Origin: Pseudothioclava arenosa
GTDB lineage: Bacteria > Pseudomonadota > Alphaproteobacteria > Rhodobacterales > Rhodobacteraceae
DNA: 64,000 nt
Reading direction: 5' to 3'
NCBI RefSeq assembly: GCF_002358085.1
Contig: NZ_NTJD01000001.1
Location: forward strand, 62,001 to 126,000
Part shown: in pieces, positions 45,306 to 55,292 of the stretch
Layout of the letters: each line of letters opens with the position of its first letter
Numbering within the stretch: the first letter of the stretch is position 1
The notes under the pieces: model-generated
Told to the model about the DNA's origin: nothing
What the model saw: the letters and a program-made list of their open reading frames with translations, nothing else
Databases searched by the model: none
Translations under genes and position numbers: made by a program

Positions 45306-45319
45306 TGAACGCTTGTTCA
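45306..45319 (-). promoter_or_regulatory. TetR-like operator upstream of scoA
   Basis: TGAAC-GCTT-GTTCA, a perfect 5-4-5 inverted repeat 14-27 bases before the scoA start (6 of 6 if the next base pair T/A at 45320 and 45305 is excluded). Position would block transcription or initiation. No regulator gene is adjacent. Confidence 0.5.
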
Positions 45320-45438
45320 ATTAATTCTGTCGGGCCGGGGGCGCCCTGTCAATCGCCGCGATGCGGCATCGGCGCATCACGTTACGCGGCGGAACCGATA
45401 AAGCAAGCCCCGCGATGGCGCGCGGGGCCGCTAACCCG

Positions 45439-48036
45439 TTATTTTTCGGCCTTGGGCGCCTTTGCCGCAGCTTTCTTTGCCGTGGTTTTGGGCGCGGCCT
45501 TTTTCGCCGCGGGTTTCTTGGCGGCCGGCTTCTTGGCTGCGGCTTTTTTCGGCGCGGCCTTCTTGCCGCCCTTCGAGGCCTTGGCTGCGATCAGCTCCAG
45601 CGCCTGCTCCAGCGTGACCTCTTCGGGGGCCACATCCTTGGGCAGCGTCGCGTTGACCTTGGCCCATTTCACATAGGGCCCATAGCGGCCGGGCATCACC
45701 TGCACGGGGCCACCATCGGGGTGCTCGCCCAGCTCTTTCAGCGGTTGCGCGGCAGCGCCCCGCCCCGGGCCGCGCGCCAGTTTCTGCGCCAAGAGCTCGA
45801 CCGCGCGATTCATGCCGATGGTGAACACCTCTTCGGCGTCGGGCAGGTTGGCGTAGGTCTTGTTCCACTTCACATAGGGCCCGAAGCGACCGAGATTGGT
45901 TTCAACCTGCGCGCCATCCTCGGGATGCGGCCCGATCACGCGCGGCAGGCTCAGCAGTTGCAGCGCACGGTCAAGATCCAGCGCCTCGGGCGCCCAGCCC
46001 TTGGGCAGCGAGGCGCGCGGCGGTTTCGGCACCTCGGCGGTTGCCTCGCCCTTCTGCACATAGGGGCCAAAGCGGCCGATGCGCAGCGTGATCGCCTCGC
46101 CCTCCTGCTCGCCCAGCACCTTGCCATCGAGCGCGGCGGTCTCGCTGTCGCCATCGGGGGCGGAAAGCGGGCGGGTGAACCGGCATTCGGGATAATTCGA
46201 GCAGCCGATAAAGGCCCCGCCCGAGCGCGCCGTTTTCAGGCTCAGCCGCCCGGCATGGCAGGACGGGCATTCGCGCGGATCGCCACCATCGGCGCGCGGC
46301 GGATAGAGATGCGGGCCGAGAACCTCGTCGATCTTTTCCAGCACCTCGCCGATGCGCAGATCGGCGGTTTCGCCCAGGGCGGCCGAGAAATCGCGCCAGA
46401 AGCGCGCCAGCACATCCTTGTAATCGCGATCGCCCGCCGAGATGTCATCGAGCTGATCCTCAAGATCGGCGGTGAAATCATATTCCACGTAGCGGCGGAA
46501 ATAATTGCTCAGGAAGGCCGTCACCAGCCGCCCGGTATCTTCGGGGAACAGCCGGTTCTTGTCTTTGCGGACATAGCCGCGGTCCTGGATCGTGGTGACG
46601 ATCGAGGCATAGGTCGAGGGGCGCCCGATCCCCAGTTCTTCCATGCGCTTGACCAGCGTCGCCTCGGTGTAGTGCGGCGGCGGCTGGGTGAAATGCTGCT
46701 CGGGGGTGACGGTGTTCTTCTTGGCGCCCTCGCCCTGCATCAGCTGCGGCAGGCGCGCGCCATCCTCGCCCTCATCATCGTCGCGGCCCTGGTCGTAGAC
46801 CTTCAGGAAGCCGTCAAACGTCACCACTTGACCATTCGCGCGCAGCACGACCTCGCCGTCTTTCGAGGCGATGTCGACCACGGTGCGCTCCATCCGCGCG
46901 GCGGCCATCTGGCTGGCGATGGTGCGCTTCCAGATCAGGTCGTAAAGCTTCCACTGGTCATCGGCGAGCTTTAGCTTTTCGGGGCCGGCCGACATGTCGG
47001 TGGGGCGGATACATTCGTGCGCTTCCTGCGCGTTCTTGGCCTTGTTCTTGTACATGCGCGGGCTTGCGGGCACGTAATCCTCGCCGAAGCGACGCTTGAT
47101 CTCGTCGCGCGCGGCCATCACCGCCTCGGGCGCCATGTCGATGCCGTCGGTTCGCATGTAGGTGATGTAGCCCGCTTCATAGAGCCGCTGCGCCGCCGAC
47201 ATGCAGGCCTTGGCGCCCATGCCGAACTTGCGGCTGGCTTCCTGCTGCAAGGTCGAGGTCATGAAGGGCGCCCAGGGGTTGCGGCTGGCGGGCTTGGCCT
47301 CGACCGATTGCACGAAGAGATCGCGCGAATTCACCGCATGCACCGCCAGCTCGGCCGCGGTTTCATTGGCGAGGTCGAATTTCTCGAGCTTCTTGCCGCC
47401 CAGCACCGTGAGCCGCGCCTCAAAGCCCTGCCCGCGCGGGGTTTCGAGCTTGGCGGTGACGGTCCAGTATTCCTGCGCGCGGAAGGCCTCGATCTCCATC
47501 TCGCGCTCGACAATCAGGCGCAGGCAGACCGACTGCACCCGGCCCGCCGATTTCGCGCCTGGCAGCTTGCGCCAGAGCACCGGCGAGAGGTTGAACCCCA
47601 CGAGGTAATCGAGCGCGCGGCGCGCCAGATAGGCCTCGACCAGCGCCGAATCGACCTTGCGCGGGTGTTTCATCGCCTCGGTGATCGCGGTCTTGGTGAT
47701 CGCGTTGAAGGTCACGCGGCTGACGTTCTTGCCCTTCAGCTTCTTTTCCAGCGCCTGTTCGAGGTGCCACGAAATCGCCTCCCCCTCGCGATCAGGGTCG
47801 GTAGCGAGGATCAGCGTGTCATCGTCCTTCAGCGCGTCGGTAATTGCCTTGATATGCTTCTTCGAGTCGCTCGCGACTTCCCATTTCATGGCGAAATCGT
47901 CCTCGGGATCGACCGAGCCATCCTTGGGCGGCAGGTCGCGGACATGGCCGAACGAGGCAAGCACCGTGTAGTCGGACCCAAGGTATTTGTTGATGGTTTT
48001 GGCCTTGGCGGGGGACTCGACAACGACGACGGCCAT
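45439..48036 (-). CDS. topA: DNA topoisomerase I
   Basis: An 865-residue type IA topoisomerase relaxing negative supercoils. N-terminal Toprim domain (VVVVESPAKAKTINKYLG, DPDREGEAISWH), catalytic Tyr in YITYMRTDG, one four-Cys zinc domain (CPSCHAGRL ... CSNYPEC), then two or more TopoI C-terminal repeats with FGPYVKW, and a 45-residue Lys/Ala tail. The ATG at 48036 has GGAAGGAAA upstream; 48105 is rejected. Confidence 0.97.
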   Translation of the reverse strand: MAVVVVESPAKAKTINKYLGSDYTVLASFGHVRDLPPKDGSVDPEDDFAMKWEVASDSKKHIKAITDALKDDDTLILATDPDREGEAISWHLEQALEKKLKGKNVSRVTFNAITKTAITEAMKHPRKVDSALVEAYLARRALDYLVGFNLSPVLWRKLPGAKSAGRVQSVCLRLIVEREMEIEAFRAQEYWTVTAKLETPRGQGFEARLTVLGGKKLEKFDLANETAAELAVHAVNSRDLFVQSVEAKPASRNPWAPFMTSTLQQEASRKFGMGAKACMSAAQRLYEAGYITYMRTDGIDMAPEAVMAARDEIKRRFGEDYVPASPRMYKNKAKNAQEAHECIRPTDMSAGPEKLKLADDQWKLYDLIWKRTIASQMAAARMERTVVDIASKDGEVVLRANGQVVTFDGFLKVYDQGRDDDEGEDGARLPQLMQGEGAKKNTVTPEQHFTQPPPHYTEATLVKRMEELGIGRPSTYASIVTTIQDRGYVRKDKNRLFPEDTGRLVTAFLSNYFRRYVEYDFTADLEDQLDDISAGDRDYKDVLARFWRDFSAALGETADLRIGEVLEKIDEVLGPHLYPPRADGGDPRECPSCHAGRLSLKTARSGGAFIGCSNYPECRFTRPLSAPDGDSETAALDGKVLGEQEGEAITLRIGRFGPYVQKGEATAEVPKPPRASLPKGWAPEALDLDRALQLLSLPRVIGPHPEDGAQVETNLGRFGPYVKWNKTYANLPDAEEVFTIGMNRAVELLAQKLARGPGRGAAAQPLKELGEHPDGGPVQVMPGRYGPYVKWAKVNATLPKDVAPEEVTLEQALELIAAKASKGGKKAAPKKAAAKKPAAKKPAAKKAAPKTTAKKAAAKAPKAEK
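45442..45570 (-). repeat. Lys/Ala/Pro repeat tail of topA
   Basis: Codons for repeated AAKKPAAKKPAAKK units form a histone-H1-like basic tail, likely to bind DNA and aid processivity, as seen in other high-GC bacterial topoisomerases. Confidence 0.7.
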
Positions 48037-48171
48037 GACTTTCCTTCCAACAAATCGGGCAAAGCTTTGGGCGCGGAACATGTGGGTGAAGCGCGCCGAA
48101 GTCAATGGAGGCTCTGGATTTGGCGGTTTTGCCGCGTTCCGGTCCGGGCGCGGTGGGCGCAGGCCTCTCGG

Positions 48172-49323
48172 TCAGGATCGGCTCAGCAGCCCTCCGGGGT
48201 GACGCTGCACCTGCCCGTCGAGCTCCAGCGCGAGCAGCGTCCGCGCAACCGCCGCCGGGTCGGCGCCGAGATCGCGGATCAACTGGTCCTCGGTACTTGG
48301 GCTCGGGCCAAGCAGGGACAGCAACCGCAGGGCCAGCGGTTGCTCGGAATGTTGCGGCTGTAGGGTGGGCGCGCTTTTGGGCGGAGCGGAATCGCCTTGC
48401 GGAATGCGAGGGGGCGGAACGCGAGCGGGCGGCCCGCCCAGACCTGCCAGAACATCCTCGGCGCCGCGCACCAGTAGCGCGCCGTCTCGGATCAGCGCGT
48501 TGCAGCCGCCCGCGCGCCCGTCGAACGGGTGGCCCGGCACCGCCATCACCTCGCGCCCCTGTTCGAGGGCCGCGCGCGCGGTAATCAGGCTGCCCGAACG
48601 CAGCGCCGCCTCGACCACGATCACCGCCTGCGCCAGCCCCGAGATGATCCGATTGCGTTGCGGGAAATGGCGCGCTTGCGGCTGCGTGCCGGGCGGATTT
48701 TCGGCCAGCCGAAGCCCGCGCGTGGCCATCTTCTCGGCCAGAGCCGTGTTTTCCAGCGGATAGATCACGTCGATCCCGCCCGCCTGCACGCCGATCGTGC
48801 CGGTTTCAAGTGCGGCCTCATGCGCCATCGCGTCGATGCCGCGCGCGAGCCCCGAGACGATCGCATACCCCGCCGCGCCCAGATCATGCGCCAAGGCCCG
48901 CGTCATCCGCCCGCCCAGAGACGAGGCGTTGCGCGCGCCCACCAGCGCGAGGCGTGGTTTCTGCAGCAGGGAAAGATCGCCCAGGGCCCAAAGCACCGCG
49001 GGCGGATCGGGCAGGTCGATCAGCTCGGGCGGATAACCCGCGCCGCCATAGCACAAGAGTTGCGCCCCCGCGCGCTGGCCCGCGCGCAGCTCGGCCATGG
49101 CAACGCCTTCGGGGCAGATTTCGTAACCGGACACGCCTGCGGCGCGGGCGATTTCCGGCAGGGCCGCCAATGCGGCGCGGGCAGAGCCCTGTTCATGGAT
49201 CAAACGCTTGAAAGTGGCCGGCCCCACGCGGCGCGAGCGAATGAGACGAAGAACCGACAGTTCATCTTCTTCCGTGGTGGGTGGGGTGAAGGGGGTGGGA
49301 AGGGAAAACAAATCTGTTTTCAT
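48172..49323 (-). CDS. dprA: DNA processing protein DprA
   Basis: A 383-residue protein that loads RecA on incoming single-stranded DNA during transformation. The Rossmann core is intact: LALVGARNASSLGGRMTRAL, AIVSGLARGIDAMAHEAAL and GGIDVIYP. An N-terminal SAM-like region and a C-terminal winged helix (DLGADPAAVARTLLALELDG) are present. It lies upstream of topA, a frequent arrangement. Confidence 0.94.
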   Translation of the reverse strand: MKTDLFSLPTPFTPPTTEEDELSVLRLIRSRRVGPATFKRLIHEQGSARAALAALPEIARAAGVSGYEICPEGVAMAELRAGQRAGAQLLCYGGAGYPPELIDLPDPPAVLWALGDLSLLQKPRLALVGARNASSLGGRMTRALAHDLGAAGYAIVSGLARGIDAMAHEAALETGTIGVQAGGIDVIYPLENTALAEKMATRGLRLAENPPGTQPQARHFPQRNRIISGLAQAVIVVEAALRSGSLITARAALEQGREVMAVPGHPFDGRAGGCNALIRDGALLVRGAEDVLAGLGGPPARVPPPRIPQGDSAPPKSAPTLQPQHSEQPLALRLLSLLGPSPSTEDQLIRDLGADPAAVARTLLALELDGQVQRHPGGLLSRS

Positions 49324-49435
49324 CCGGTCCTCCGCCTCAATCGCCCATCCTGTTTACCCTGTTCTTCGTTAACAGGAGGTTACCGGAATCGGGCGAATGC
49401 GAGGAATTTTCGCGCGAGGCGAATGGCGTAAGGAG

Positions 49436-49484
49436 AGGGGGCGCTGCCCCCTCACCCCCGGCGTATTGGGCCAAGAAGAAACCG
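49436..49484 (+). repeat. Dispersed palindromic intergenic repeat, family 1, copy E (shortened)
   Basis: GAGGGGGCGCTGCCCCCTC hairpin followed at once by ACCCCCGGCGTATTGGGCC; the middle hairpin and the GATGAAA end are missing. It lies between tldD and dprA. The 166-base gap 49324-49489 also shows an inverted repeat CCTGTT / AACAGG (49349-49354 / 49371-49376) upstream of dprA. Confidence 0.6.
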
Positions 49485-49489
49485 GACGG

Positions 49490-50911
49490 TCAGGCGGCCG
49501 AGCCGCCGATGGTGATGCCGCCGATCATCAGGGTCGGTTGACCGACGCCGACGGGCACCCATTGGCCCTGCTTGCCGCAATTGCCGATGCCCGGGTCCAG
49601 CGCCATGTCATTGCCGATAGCGCGGATCTTGCGCATCGCGGTGGGGCCGTCGCCGATCAGGGTGGCGCCGCGGATCGGGGCGCCGACGATGCCGTTTTTG
49701 ACGCGATAGGCCTCGGTGCAGTTGAAGACGAACTTGCCATTGGTGATGTCGACCTGTCCGCCGCCGAAGCCCACGGCATAGATCCCGTCCTTGAGGTCGC
49801 GCAGAATCGCCTCGGGCTCGGCATCGCCGCCGAGCATGTAGGTGTTGGTCATTCGCGGCATCGGCGCATGGGCATAGCTTTCGCGCCGCCCGTTGCCGGT
49901 GGGGGCCACACCCATCAGCCGCGCGTTCTGGCGGTCTTGCATATAGCCCACGAGCACGCCGTCCTCGATCAGCACATTGCGCCCCGAGGGGGTGCCCTCG
50001 TCATCGACGGTGATCGAACCGCGACGGTCGGGGATGGTGCCGTCATCCAGCACCGTCACGCCCTTGGCCGCGACCTGCTGGCCCATCAGCCCGGCGAAGG
50101 CCGAGGATTTCTTGCGGTTGAAATCGCCTTCGAGCCCGTGACCGACCGCCTCGTGCAAGAGCACGCCGGGCCAGCCCGGGCCCAGAACCACGTCGAATTC
50201 GCCCGCAGGCGCGGGCTCGGCGCGCAGGTTCACCAGTGCGATGCGCAGGGCTTCGCGCGCGGCGGGCTGCCAGAAATCGGGCTCGATCAGCCCGGTCAGG
50301 CCAAAACGACCGCCGCCGCCATGACCGCCGGATTCGCGCCGACCGTTTTCCTCGACGATCACGCTGACATTGAGTCGCGCCATCGGCCGGATGTCGGAGA
50401 CCAGACCGCCTTCGGGGCGCAGGATGAACACCTCTTGCAGCGAGGCGGCGATTGAGGCCGAAACCTGCACCACGCGCTTGTCGAGGGCGCGGGTATAGGC
50501 GTCGATCTCGCGCAGGATGTCGATTTTCGCGGCAAAGGGCGCATCCCCCATCGGGTCGGCCTCGCCATACAGGTGGCGGTTGGTGCGCGCGGGCGGGGGC
50601 GCCATCATGCCGCCACCGTCACCCACGGCCAGCCGCGCGGTATCGACGGCGCGTTTAAGCGCGGCCTCGGAGATCTCGGTCGAATGCGCATAGCCCGCGA
50701 CCTCGCCCTTGACCGCGCGCAGGCCGAATCCCTCGGAGGCATCGTAAGAGGCGGTCTTGATCCGGCCATCGTCGAAGACCAAGGCCTCGGAACGGCGGCG
50801 TTCGAGGAACAGCTCGCCATCCTCCGCCCCCGCCGTGGCCACACGCAGATGCGCCAGCGCGGCCTCTTGATCGAGCTGGGTTTCGAACGGTTGAAAGCGG
50901 CTTTCGCTCAT
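49490..50911 (-). CDS. tldD: Metalloprotease TldD
   Basis: A 473-residue zinc protease subunit (peptidase U62) that with TldE/PmbA degrades or matures small proteins. The metal motif HEAVGHGLEGD and the C-terminal region with TNTYMLGGD and GNCGKQGQ are typical. I chose the ATG at 50911 over 50965, giving MSESRFQPF. No tldE is in the window. Confidence 0.94.
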   Translation of the reverse strand: MSESRFQPFETQLDQEAALAHLRVATAGAEDGELFLERRRSEALVFDDGRIKTASYDASEGFGLRAVKGEVAGYAHSTEISEAALKRAVDTARLAVGDGGGMMAPPPARTNRHLYGEADPMGDAPFAAKIDILREIDAYTRALDKRVVQVSASIAASLQEVFILRPEGGLVSDIRPMARLNVSVIVEENGRRESGGHGGGGRFGLTGLIEPDFWQPAAREALRIALVNLRAEPAPAGEFDVVLGPGWPGVLLHEAVGHGLEGDFNRKKSSAFAGLMGQQVAAKGVTVLDDGTIPDRRGSITVDDEGTPSGRNVLIEDGVLVGYMQDRQNARLMGVAPTGNGRRESYAHAPMPRMTNTYMLGGDAEPEAILRDLKDGIYAVGFGGGQVDITNGKFVFNCTEAYRVKNGIVGAPIRGATLIGDGPTAMRKIRAIGNDMALDPGIGNCGKQGQWVPVGVGQPTLMIGGITIGGSAA

Positions 50912-50965
50912 GTGGTTATCCCGGCTGTTGTGGGGGCTTTGGCAAAAAGTGACAGAATGTCGCAC

Positions 50966-51089
50966 CTTTTGCTTGCCCGGCCATTCCTAATGTGTTTTCA
51001 AAATACATATAGACATTCCGTCCGGGCGAAGGGAAGCGCCAGGGCGCGGGTGCGGCGGCAGGGAGAGCCGCCTACAGGGAACGGGAAAT
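50966..51089 (+). promoter_or_regulatory. Divergent region between tldD and ctaC
   Basis: An AT-rich stretch for this genome around 50988-51016 (AATGTGTTTTCAAAATACAT within it) is the likely promoter zone of ctaC. I cannot place exact -35 and -10 boxes. The direct ribosome site of ctaC is ACGGGAAA. Confidence 0.4.
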
Positions 51090-51983
51090 ATGAGAATGCG
51101 CTTCGCGAAACTCAGCCGCATTTTTGCGGCCGCTTCTGCATCGGCTCTGATTGCCGGTGAGGCTTTGGCTCAGGACATGATCAAGGGGCTGCCGGTCATC
51201 GGTAAGCCGAAAGATGGCGCGCTCGGCTTCCAGCCGGCGTCGTCCGAACTGGCCCACAGCCAGCAATGGCTGGACGGCATGCTGCTCAACATCATCACCG
51301 TGATCACGATCTTCGTGGTCGTGCTGCTGGTCTATGTGATGGTGCGCTACAACAAGCGGGCCAACAAGGTTCCGGCGCGGTTCACGCACAACCAGCCGCT
51401 CGAACTGGCCTGGACGATCATTCCGATCCTGATCCTGATCGTGGTGGGGTCCTACTCGCTGCCGACGCTGGCGCGTCAGCAAGAGATGCCCGAGGCCGAC
51501 ATCACGCTGAAGGCGATCGGCTACCAGTGGTACTGGGGCTATGAATATGCCGACGAAGACATCGCCTTCGACGCGCTGATGCTGCCCCGCGAGGAACTGG
51601 CCGCGCATGGCTATGCGCCCGACGAATACCTGCTGGCGGCGGACAATGCCGTGGTGCTGCCGGTCGGCAAGACCGTAGTGATCAACGTCACTGCCGCCGA
51701 TGTGATCCACAGCTGGACCATTCCCGCCTTCGCCGTGAAGCAGGACGCCGTTCCGGGCCGCACCGCGCAGCTCTGGTTCAACACCGAGAAAGAGGGCGTC
51801 TATTTCGGCCAGTGCTCGGAACTGTGCGGCATCAACCATGCCTACATGCCGATCGTGGTCAAAGTGGTTTCGGAAGAGACCTATGCCCTGTGGCTCGAGC
51901 GTGCCAAGGCGGGCTTCCCCTCGGGCGAAGAGATCGTTGCCGACGCCTCGGGCAAGCCGAGCCTGAAGCTGGCCTCGAACTGA
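51090..51983 (+). CDS. ctaC: Cytochrome c oxidase subunit II
   Basis: A 297-residue subunit of the aa3-type oxidase. Signal peptide (cleavage near ALAQ), two membrane helices, then a cupredoxin domain with the binuclear CuA ligands C242, C246, H250 and M253 in [12 protein letters not shown] and the earlier His of DVIHSW. The aromatic electron-entry patch YQWYWGYEY is present. The core subunit ctaD is not in this window, as usual for this clade. Confidence 0.97.
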   Translation: MRMRFAKLSRIFAAASASALIAGEALAQDMIKGLPVIGKPKDGALGFQPASSELAHSQQWLDGMLLNIITVITIFVVVLLVYVMVRYNKRANKVPARFTHNQPLELAWTIIPILILIVVGSYSLPTLARQQEMPEADITLKAIGYQWYWGYEYADEDIAFDALMLPREELAAHGYAPDEYLLAADNAVVLPVGKTVVINVTAADVIHSWTIPAFAVKQDAVPGRTAQLWFNTEKEGVYFGQCSELCGINHAYMPIVVKVVSEETYALWLERAKAGFPSGEEIVADASGKPSLKLASN

Positions 51984-52005
51984 GGCCGGCCGGGGAGGGC
52001 GCGCG

Positions 52006-52938
52006 ATGAGCGACATCAGCTATCTCGAACGGCAGAACGAGGCCCAGTTCGGCGATTTCGTCGCCCTGCTGAAGCCCCGCGTGATGTCGCTGGTCGTGTT
52101 CACCGCCTTTGTCGGGCTGGTGGTCGCGCCGGTGCCGGTGCATCCGTTCGTCGCCTTCACCGCGATCCTGTTCATCGCGCTGGGCGGTGGTGCCTCGGGC
52201 GCGCTGAACATGTGGTATGACGCCGATATCGACCGCGTGATGCGCCGCACCAAGGGCCGCCCGATTCCCGCAGGCCGGATCACCGAGGGCGAGGCGCTGG
52301 GCTTCGGCCTCGCGCTGGCGGGGATTTCCTGCGTCATGCTGGCGCTGGCCTCGAACCTGTTCTCGGGGCTCTTCCTCGCCTTCACCATCTTCTTCTATGC
52401 CGTGGTCTACACGATGTGGCTCAAGCGTTCGACGCCGCAGAACATCGTGATCGGCGGCGCCGCGGGGGCCTTCCCGCCGATGATCGGCTGGGCGGTTGCC
52501 ACCGGCTCGATCAGCCTCGAATCGATCGCCATGTTCGCGATCATCTTCCTCTGGACGCCGCCGCATTTCTGGTCGCTCGCGCTGTTCATGAAAGAGGATT
52601 ACTCCAACGCAGGCGTGCCGATGCTGACGGTCACCCATGGCCGCCGCGTCACCCGCCTGCAGATCCTGATCTACACGCTGGTGCTGGCGCCGGTGGCGAT
52701 CGGCACGGCGTTCACCTCGATCGGGGGGCCGGTCTACCTGGCCGTCGCGCTGGCGCTGAACGCGTTGTTCATCAAGGGCGCGGTGGGGCTGTGGCGCCGC
52801 GACGAAGAGGTGGCGCTCGACGACCGCTATGCGCGCGAGAAACGTTTCTTCTACTTTTCGCTGCTGTATCTCTTCGGCCATTTCGCGGCGCTTTTGGCCG
52901 AGGCCGGGCTGAAATATTTCGAACTTGGAGGCTGGTAA
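52006..52938 (+). CDS. ctaB: Protoheme IX farnesyltransferase
   Basis: A 310-residue membrane prenyltransferase that makes heme O for the oxidase. UbiA-type motif [12 protein letters not shown] followed by [12 protein letters not shown], second motif in [12 protein letters not shown], and about nine helices. Lies between ctaC and ctaG in the classical order. Confidence 0.96.
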   Translation: MSDISYLERQNEAQFGDFVALLKPRVMSLVVFTAFVGLVVAPVPVHPFVAFTAILFIALGGGASGALNMWYDADIDRVMRRTKGRPIPAGRITEGEALGFGLALAGISCVMLALASNLFSGLFLAFTIFFYAVVYTMWLKRSTPQNIVIGGAAGAFPPMIGWAVATGSISLESIAMFAIIFLWTPPHFWSLALFMKEDYSNAGVPMLTVTHGRRVTRLQILIYTLVLAPVAIGTAFTSIGGPVYLAVALALNALFIKGAVGLWRRDEEVALDDRYAREKRFFYFSLLYLFGHFAALLAEAGLKYFELGGW

Positions 52939-52939
52939 C

Positions 52940-53134
52940 ATGGCGATCACCCGCGACAGCGACATGCATCGCGCGCGTTTCTCGCGCAACATGGGGCTGG
53001 GCTTCGTGCTGGTGGCCTTTGCGGCGCTGGTGTTCGGCCTGACCATCGTCAAGGCCAAGACCGGCAGCACGCTCGAGGCCTTCGATCACCAGCCGCGCGT
53101 CACGCTCCTGCCGGCGGAGGCGCCCAAGCAATGA
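52940..53134 (+). CDS. Small single-helix protein of the cta operon (CoxF-like)
   Basis: A 64-residue protein with a basic N-terminus (MAITRDSDMHRARFSRNMG) and one membrane helix (GFVLVAFAALVFGLTIV). Starts at 52940, one base after the ctaB stop, and overlaps ctaG by four bases (ATGA). Similar small proteins are called CoxF in relatives. It probably aids oxidase assembly; no biochemical role is known to me. Confidence 0.8.
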   Translation: MAITRDSDMHRARFSRNMGLGFVLVAFAALVFGLTIVKAKTGSTLEAFDHQPRVTLLPAEAPKQ

Positions 53135-53709
53135 GCAACGACGCCGCCAACAAGCGCATCGTTATCCGCCTGATCGGGGTGATCCTGATCATGGGCGCGG
53201 GCGCATGGGCGGCGGTGCCCTTCTATGACTGGTTCTGCCGCACCACGGGCTTTGCCGGCACCACGCAGGTGGCTGAGGCGGGTTCGGACGTGATCCTCGA
53301 CGAGACCGTCACCGTGCGCTTCGTCGCGAACAAGGAACGCGACATGCCCTGGGAATTCCGCCCGATGCAGAACGAGATGAAGCTGCGGATCGGGGAAACC
53401 GGGCTGGCCTATTACGAGGCCTACAATCCGACCGATCGCCCGATCGCGGGCACGGCCAGCTACAATGTCTCGCCGGATCTGGCGGGGGGCTTCTTCGACA
53501 AGATCGAGTGCTTCTGCTTCACCGAGCAGGTGCTCGCGCCGGGCGAGCGGGTGGAAATGCCCGTCAGCTTCTTCGTCGATCCCGAAATCGTCACCGACCG
53601 CGATGCCGGCCATATCCGGCAGATCACGTTGTCTTACACCTTCTTCGAAACCGATTTGCCCGAACAGCAGGCCGCCTTGGCCACGCCTGCGCGGGTGAGT
53701 GTCAACTGA
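53131..53709 (+). CDS. ctaG: Cytochrome c oxidase assembly protein CtaG (Cox11)
   Basis: A 192-residue copper chaperone inserting CuB into subunit I. One N-terminal membrane helix, then the periplasmic domain with [15 protein letters not shown] and the copper-binding IECFCFTEQ near residue 127. All key cysteines are present. Confidence 0.96.
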   Translation: MSNDAANKRIVIRLIGVILIMGAGAWAAVPFYDWFCRTTGFAGTTQVAEAGSDVILDETVTVRFVANKERDMPWEFRPMQNEMKLRIGETGLAYYEAYNPTDRPIAGTASYNVSPDLAGGFFDKIECFCFTEQVLAPGERVEMPVSFFVDPEIVTDRDAGHIRQITLSYTFFETDLPEQQAALATPARVSVN

Positions 53710-53728
53710 GGCCAACAGGGACTGGAAA

Positions 53729-54532
53729 ATGGCACACGCAAAGAACCACGACTATCATATCCTCGCGCCGTCCATCTGGCCCATGCTGAGTGCCGTCGGC
53801 GCCTTCGTCATGCTCTTCGGGGCGGTGATGTGGATGCAGGACGTCACCCCGATGATCTTCTTCGCCGGGCTTCTGGTGGTGCTCTACTGCATGTACGGCT
53901 GGTGGTCGGACGTGGTGCATGAAGGCGAGACGGGCGACCATACGCCGGTCGTGCGCATCGGCCTGCGCTATGGCTTCATCCTGTTCATCATGTCCGAGGT
54001 GATGTTCTTCTCGGCCTGGTTCTGGAGCTTCTTCAAGCACGCCATGTACCCGATGGGCCCGCTCAGCCCGGCCGTCGATGGCCAGTGGCCGCCTGCTGGC
54101 ATCGAGACCTTCGACCCCTGGCACCTGCCGCTGATCAACACCGTGATCCTGCTTCTGTCGGGCGTTACCCTGACCTGGGCGCACCACGCGCTGGTCCATG
54201 AGAACAACCGCCAGGACGTCAAGAACGGCCTGATCCTGACGGTGATGCTGGGCGCGCTGTTCACCTGCTTCCAGGTCTATGAATACAGCCACGCGCAATT
54301 CGGCTTTGCCGGCAACATCTATGGCGCCAACTTCTTCATGGCGACGGGCTTCCACGGTCTGCACGTGATCATTGGCACGATCTTCCTGCTGATCTGCCTG
54401 ATCCGCATCCTGAAGGGCCAGATGACCCAGGAAAATCACATCGGGTTCGAGGCCGCCGCCTGGTACTGGCACTTCGTCGATGTGGTCTGGCTGTTCCTCT
54501 TTGCTTCGATCTATATCTGGGGCAGCGCGTAA
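53729..54532 (+). CDS. ctaE: Cytochrome c oxidase subunit III
   Basis: A 267-residue, seven-helix subunit. [19 protein letters not shown] starts at 53729; an upstream in-frame ATG at 53699 lies inside ctaG and is rejected. Conserved segments include [25 protein letters not shown] and the C-terminal [18 protein letters not shown] strong terminator follows. Confidence 0.97.
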   Translation: MAHAKNHDYHILAPSIWPMLSAVGAFVMLFGAVMWMQDVTPMIFFAGLLVVLYCMYGWWSDVVHEGETGDHTPVVRIGLRYGFILFIMSEVMFFSAWFWSFFKHAMYPMGPLSPAVDGQWPPAGIETFDPWHLPLINTVILLLSGVTLTWAHHALVHENNRQDVKNGLILTVMLGALFTCFQVYEYSHAQFGFAGNIYGANFFMATGFHGLHVIIGTIFLLICLIRILKGQMTQENHIGFEAAAWYWHFVDVVWLFLFASIYIWGSA

Positions 54533-54562
54533 CGCGCCCCCGCCAAGGCAAACGCGCGAACC

Positions 54563-54596
54563 GGCGCGGGGGGTGACCCTCGCGCCGATCTTTTTT
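54563..54596 (+). terminator. Intrinsic terminator between ctaE and surf1
   Basis: Ten-pair stem: GGCGCG / CGCGCC plus a G-U pair and GGG / CCC, closed by the tetraloop GTGA, then GATC and TTTTTT. It ends the oxidase operon or reduces read-through into surf1, whose ribosome site CGGAGG follows immediately. Confidence 0.9.
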
Positions 54597-54606
54597 CGGA
54601 GGCCCG

Positions 54607-55284
54607 ATGACCCGTTACCTGTTTCCCCTGATCCTCGGCATTGGCGGCTGCGCGATCCTGCTCTGGCTCGGCTTCTGGCAGCTTGACCGGCTGGAGTGGA
54701 AACGCGCCATGCTGGATGAGATTGAGGCGCGGATTTCGGGTGCGCCGGTCGAATTGCCGCCCGAAGGCACCGACACGCGCGAGCTGAAATACACGCCTGT
54801 CGTGCTGGTCGGCGCGACCACCGGGCAAGAGGTTCTGGTCTTGTCGGGGCAAAAGGGCGTGGGCGCGGGCTATCAGGTGATTTCGGCCTTCGAGACCGGC
54901 GAGGGCCGCCGCGTGCTCGTCGATCGCGGCTTCCTCCCCGAGGCCACCCGCATGGGCGACCGCCCCGCCACCGCGATGATCGTCACGGGCAACCTGCACT
55001 GGCCCGAAGAGGCCGACAGCTTCACCCCGCCGCCCGATCCCAAGACCGGCATCCATTTTGCCCGCGACGTGCCCGCCATCGCCGCCCACATGGGCACCGA
55101 GCCGATCCTGATCGTCGCCGCCCGCATCGAGGGCGATACCCAGGGCGTCACGCCGCAGCCGATCGCGATCACCGGCATCCCCAATGACCACCTCAATTAC
55201 GCGATTACATGGTTTTCGCTGGCGCTGGTCTGGGCGGTAATGACATTGGCGCTTTTGTGGCGTATCAGGCGGCAACAGATCTGA
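54607..55284 (+). CDS. surf1: SURF1 family oxidase assembly factor
   Basis: A 225-residue protein with one helix at each end (LILGIGGCAILLWLGFWQL and NYAITWFSLALVWAVMTLALL) and a periplasmic domain between them. Surf1 helps insert heme A into the oxidase. Conserved WQLDRLEWK and VLVDRGFLP are visible. It follows ctaE after a terminator, so it may have its own promoter or live on read-through. Confidence 0.93.
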   Translation: MTRYLFPLILGIGGCAILLWLGFWQLDRLEWKRAMLDEIEARISGAPVELPPEGTDTRELKYTPVVLVGATTGQEVLVLSGQKGVGAGYQVISAFETGEGRRVLVDRGFLPEATRMGDRPATAMIVTGNLHWPEEADSFTPPPDPKTGIHFARDVPAIAAHMGTEPILIVAARIEGDTQGVTPQPIAITGIPNDHLNYAITWFSLALVWAVMTLALLWRIRRQQI

Positions 55285-55292
55285 GGATACCC

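Noticed and set aside
43901-45676. 591-codon plus-strand frame opposite scoAB
   Set aside because: Starts in repeat copy D and runs antisense to both CoA-transferase subunits; no family resemblance.
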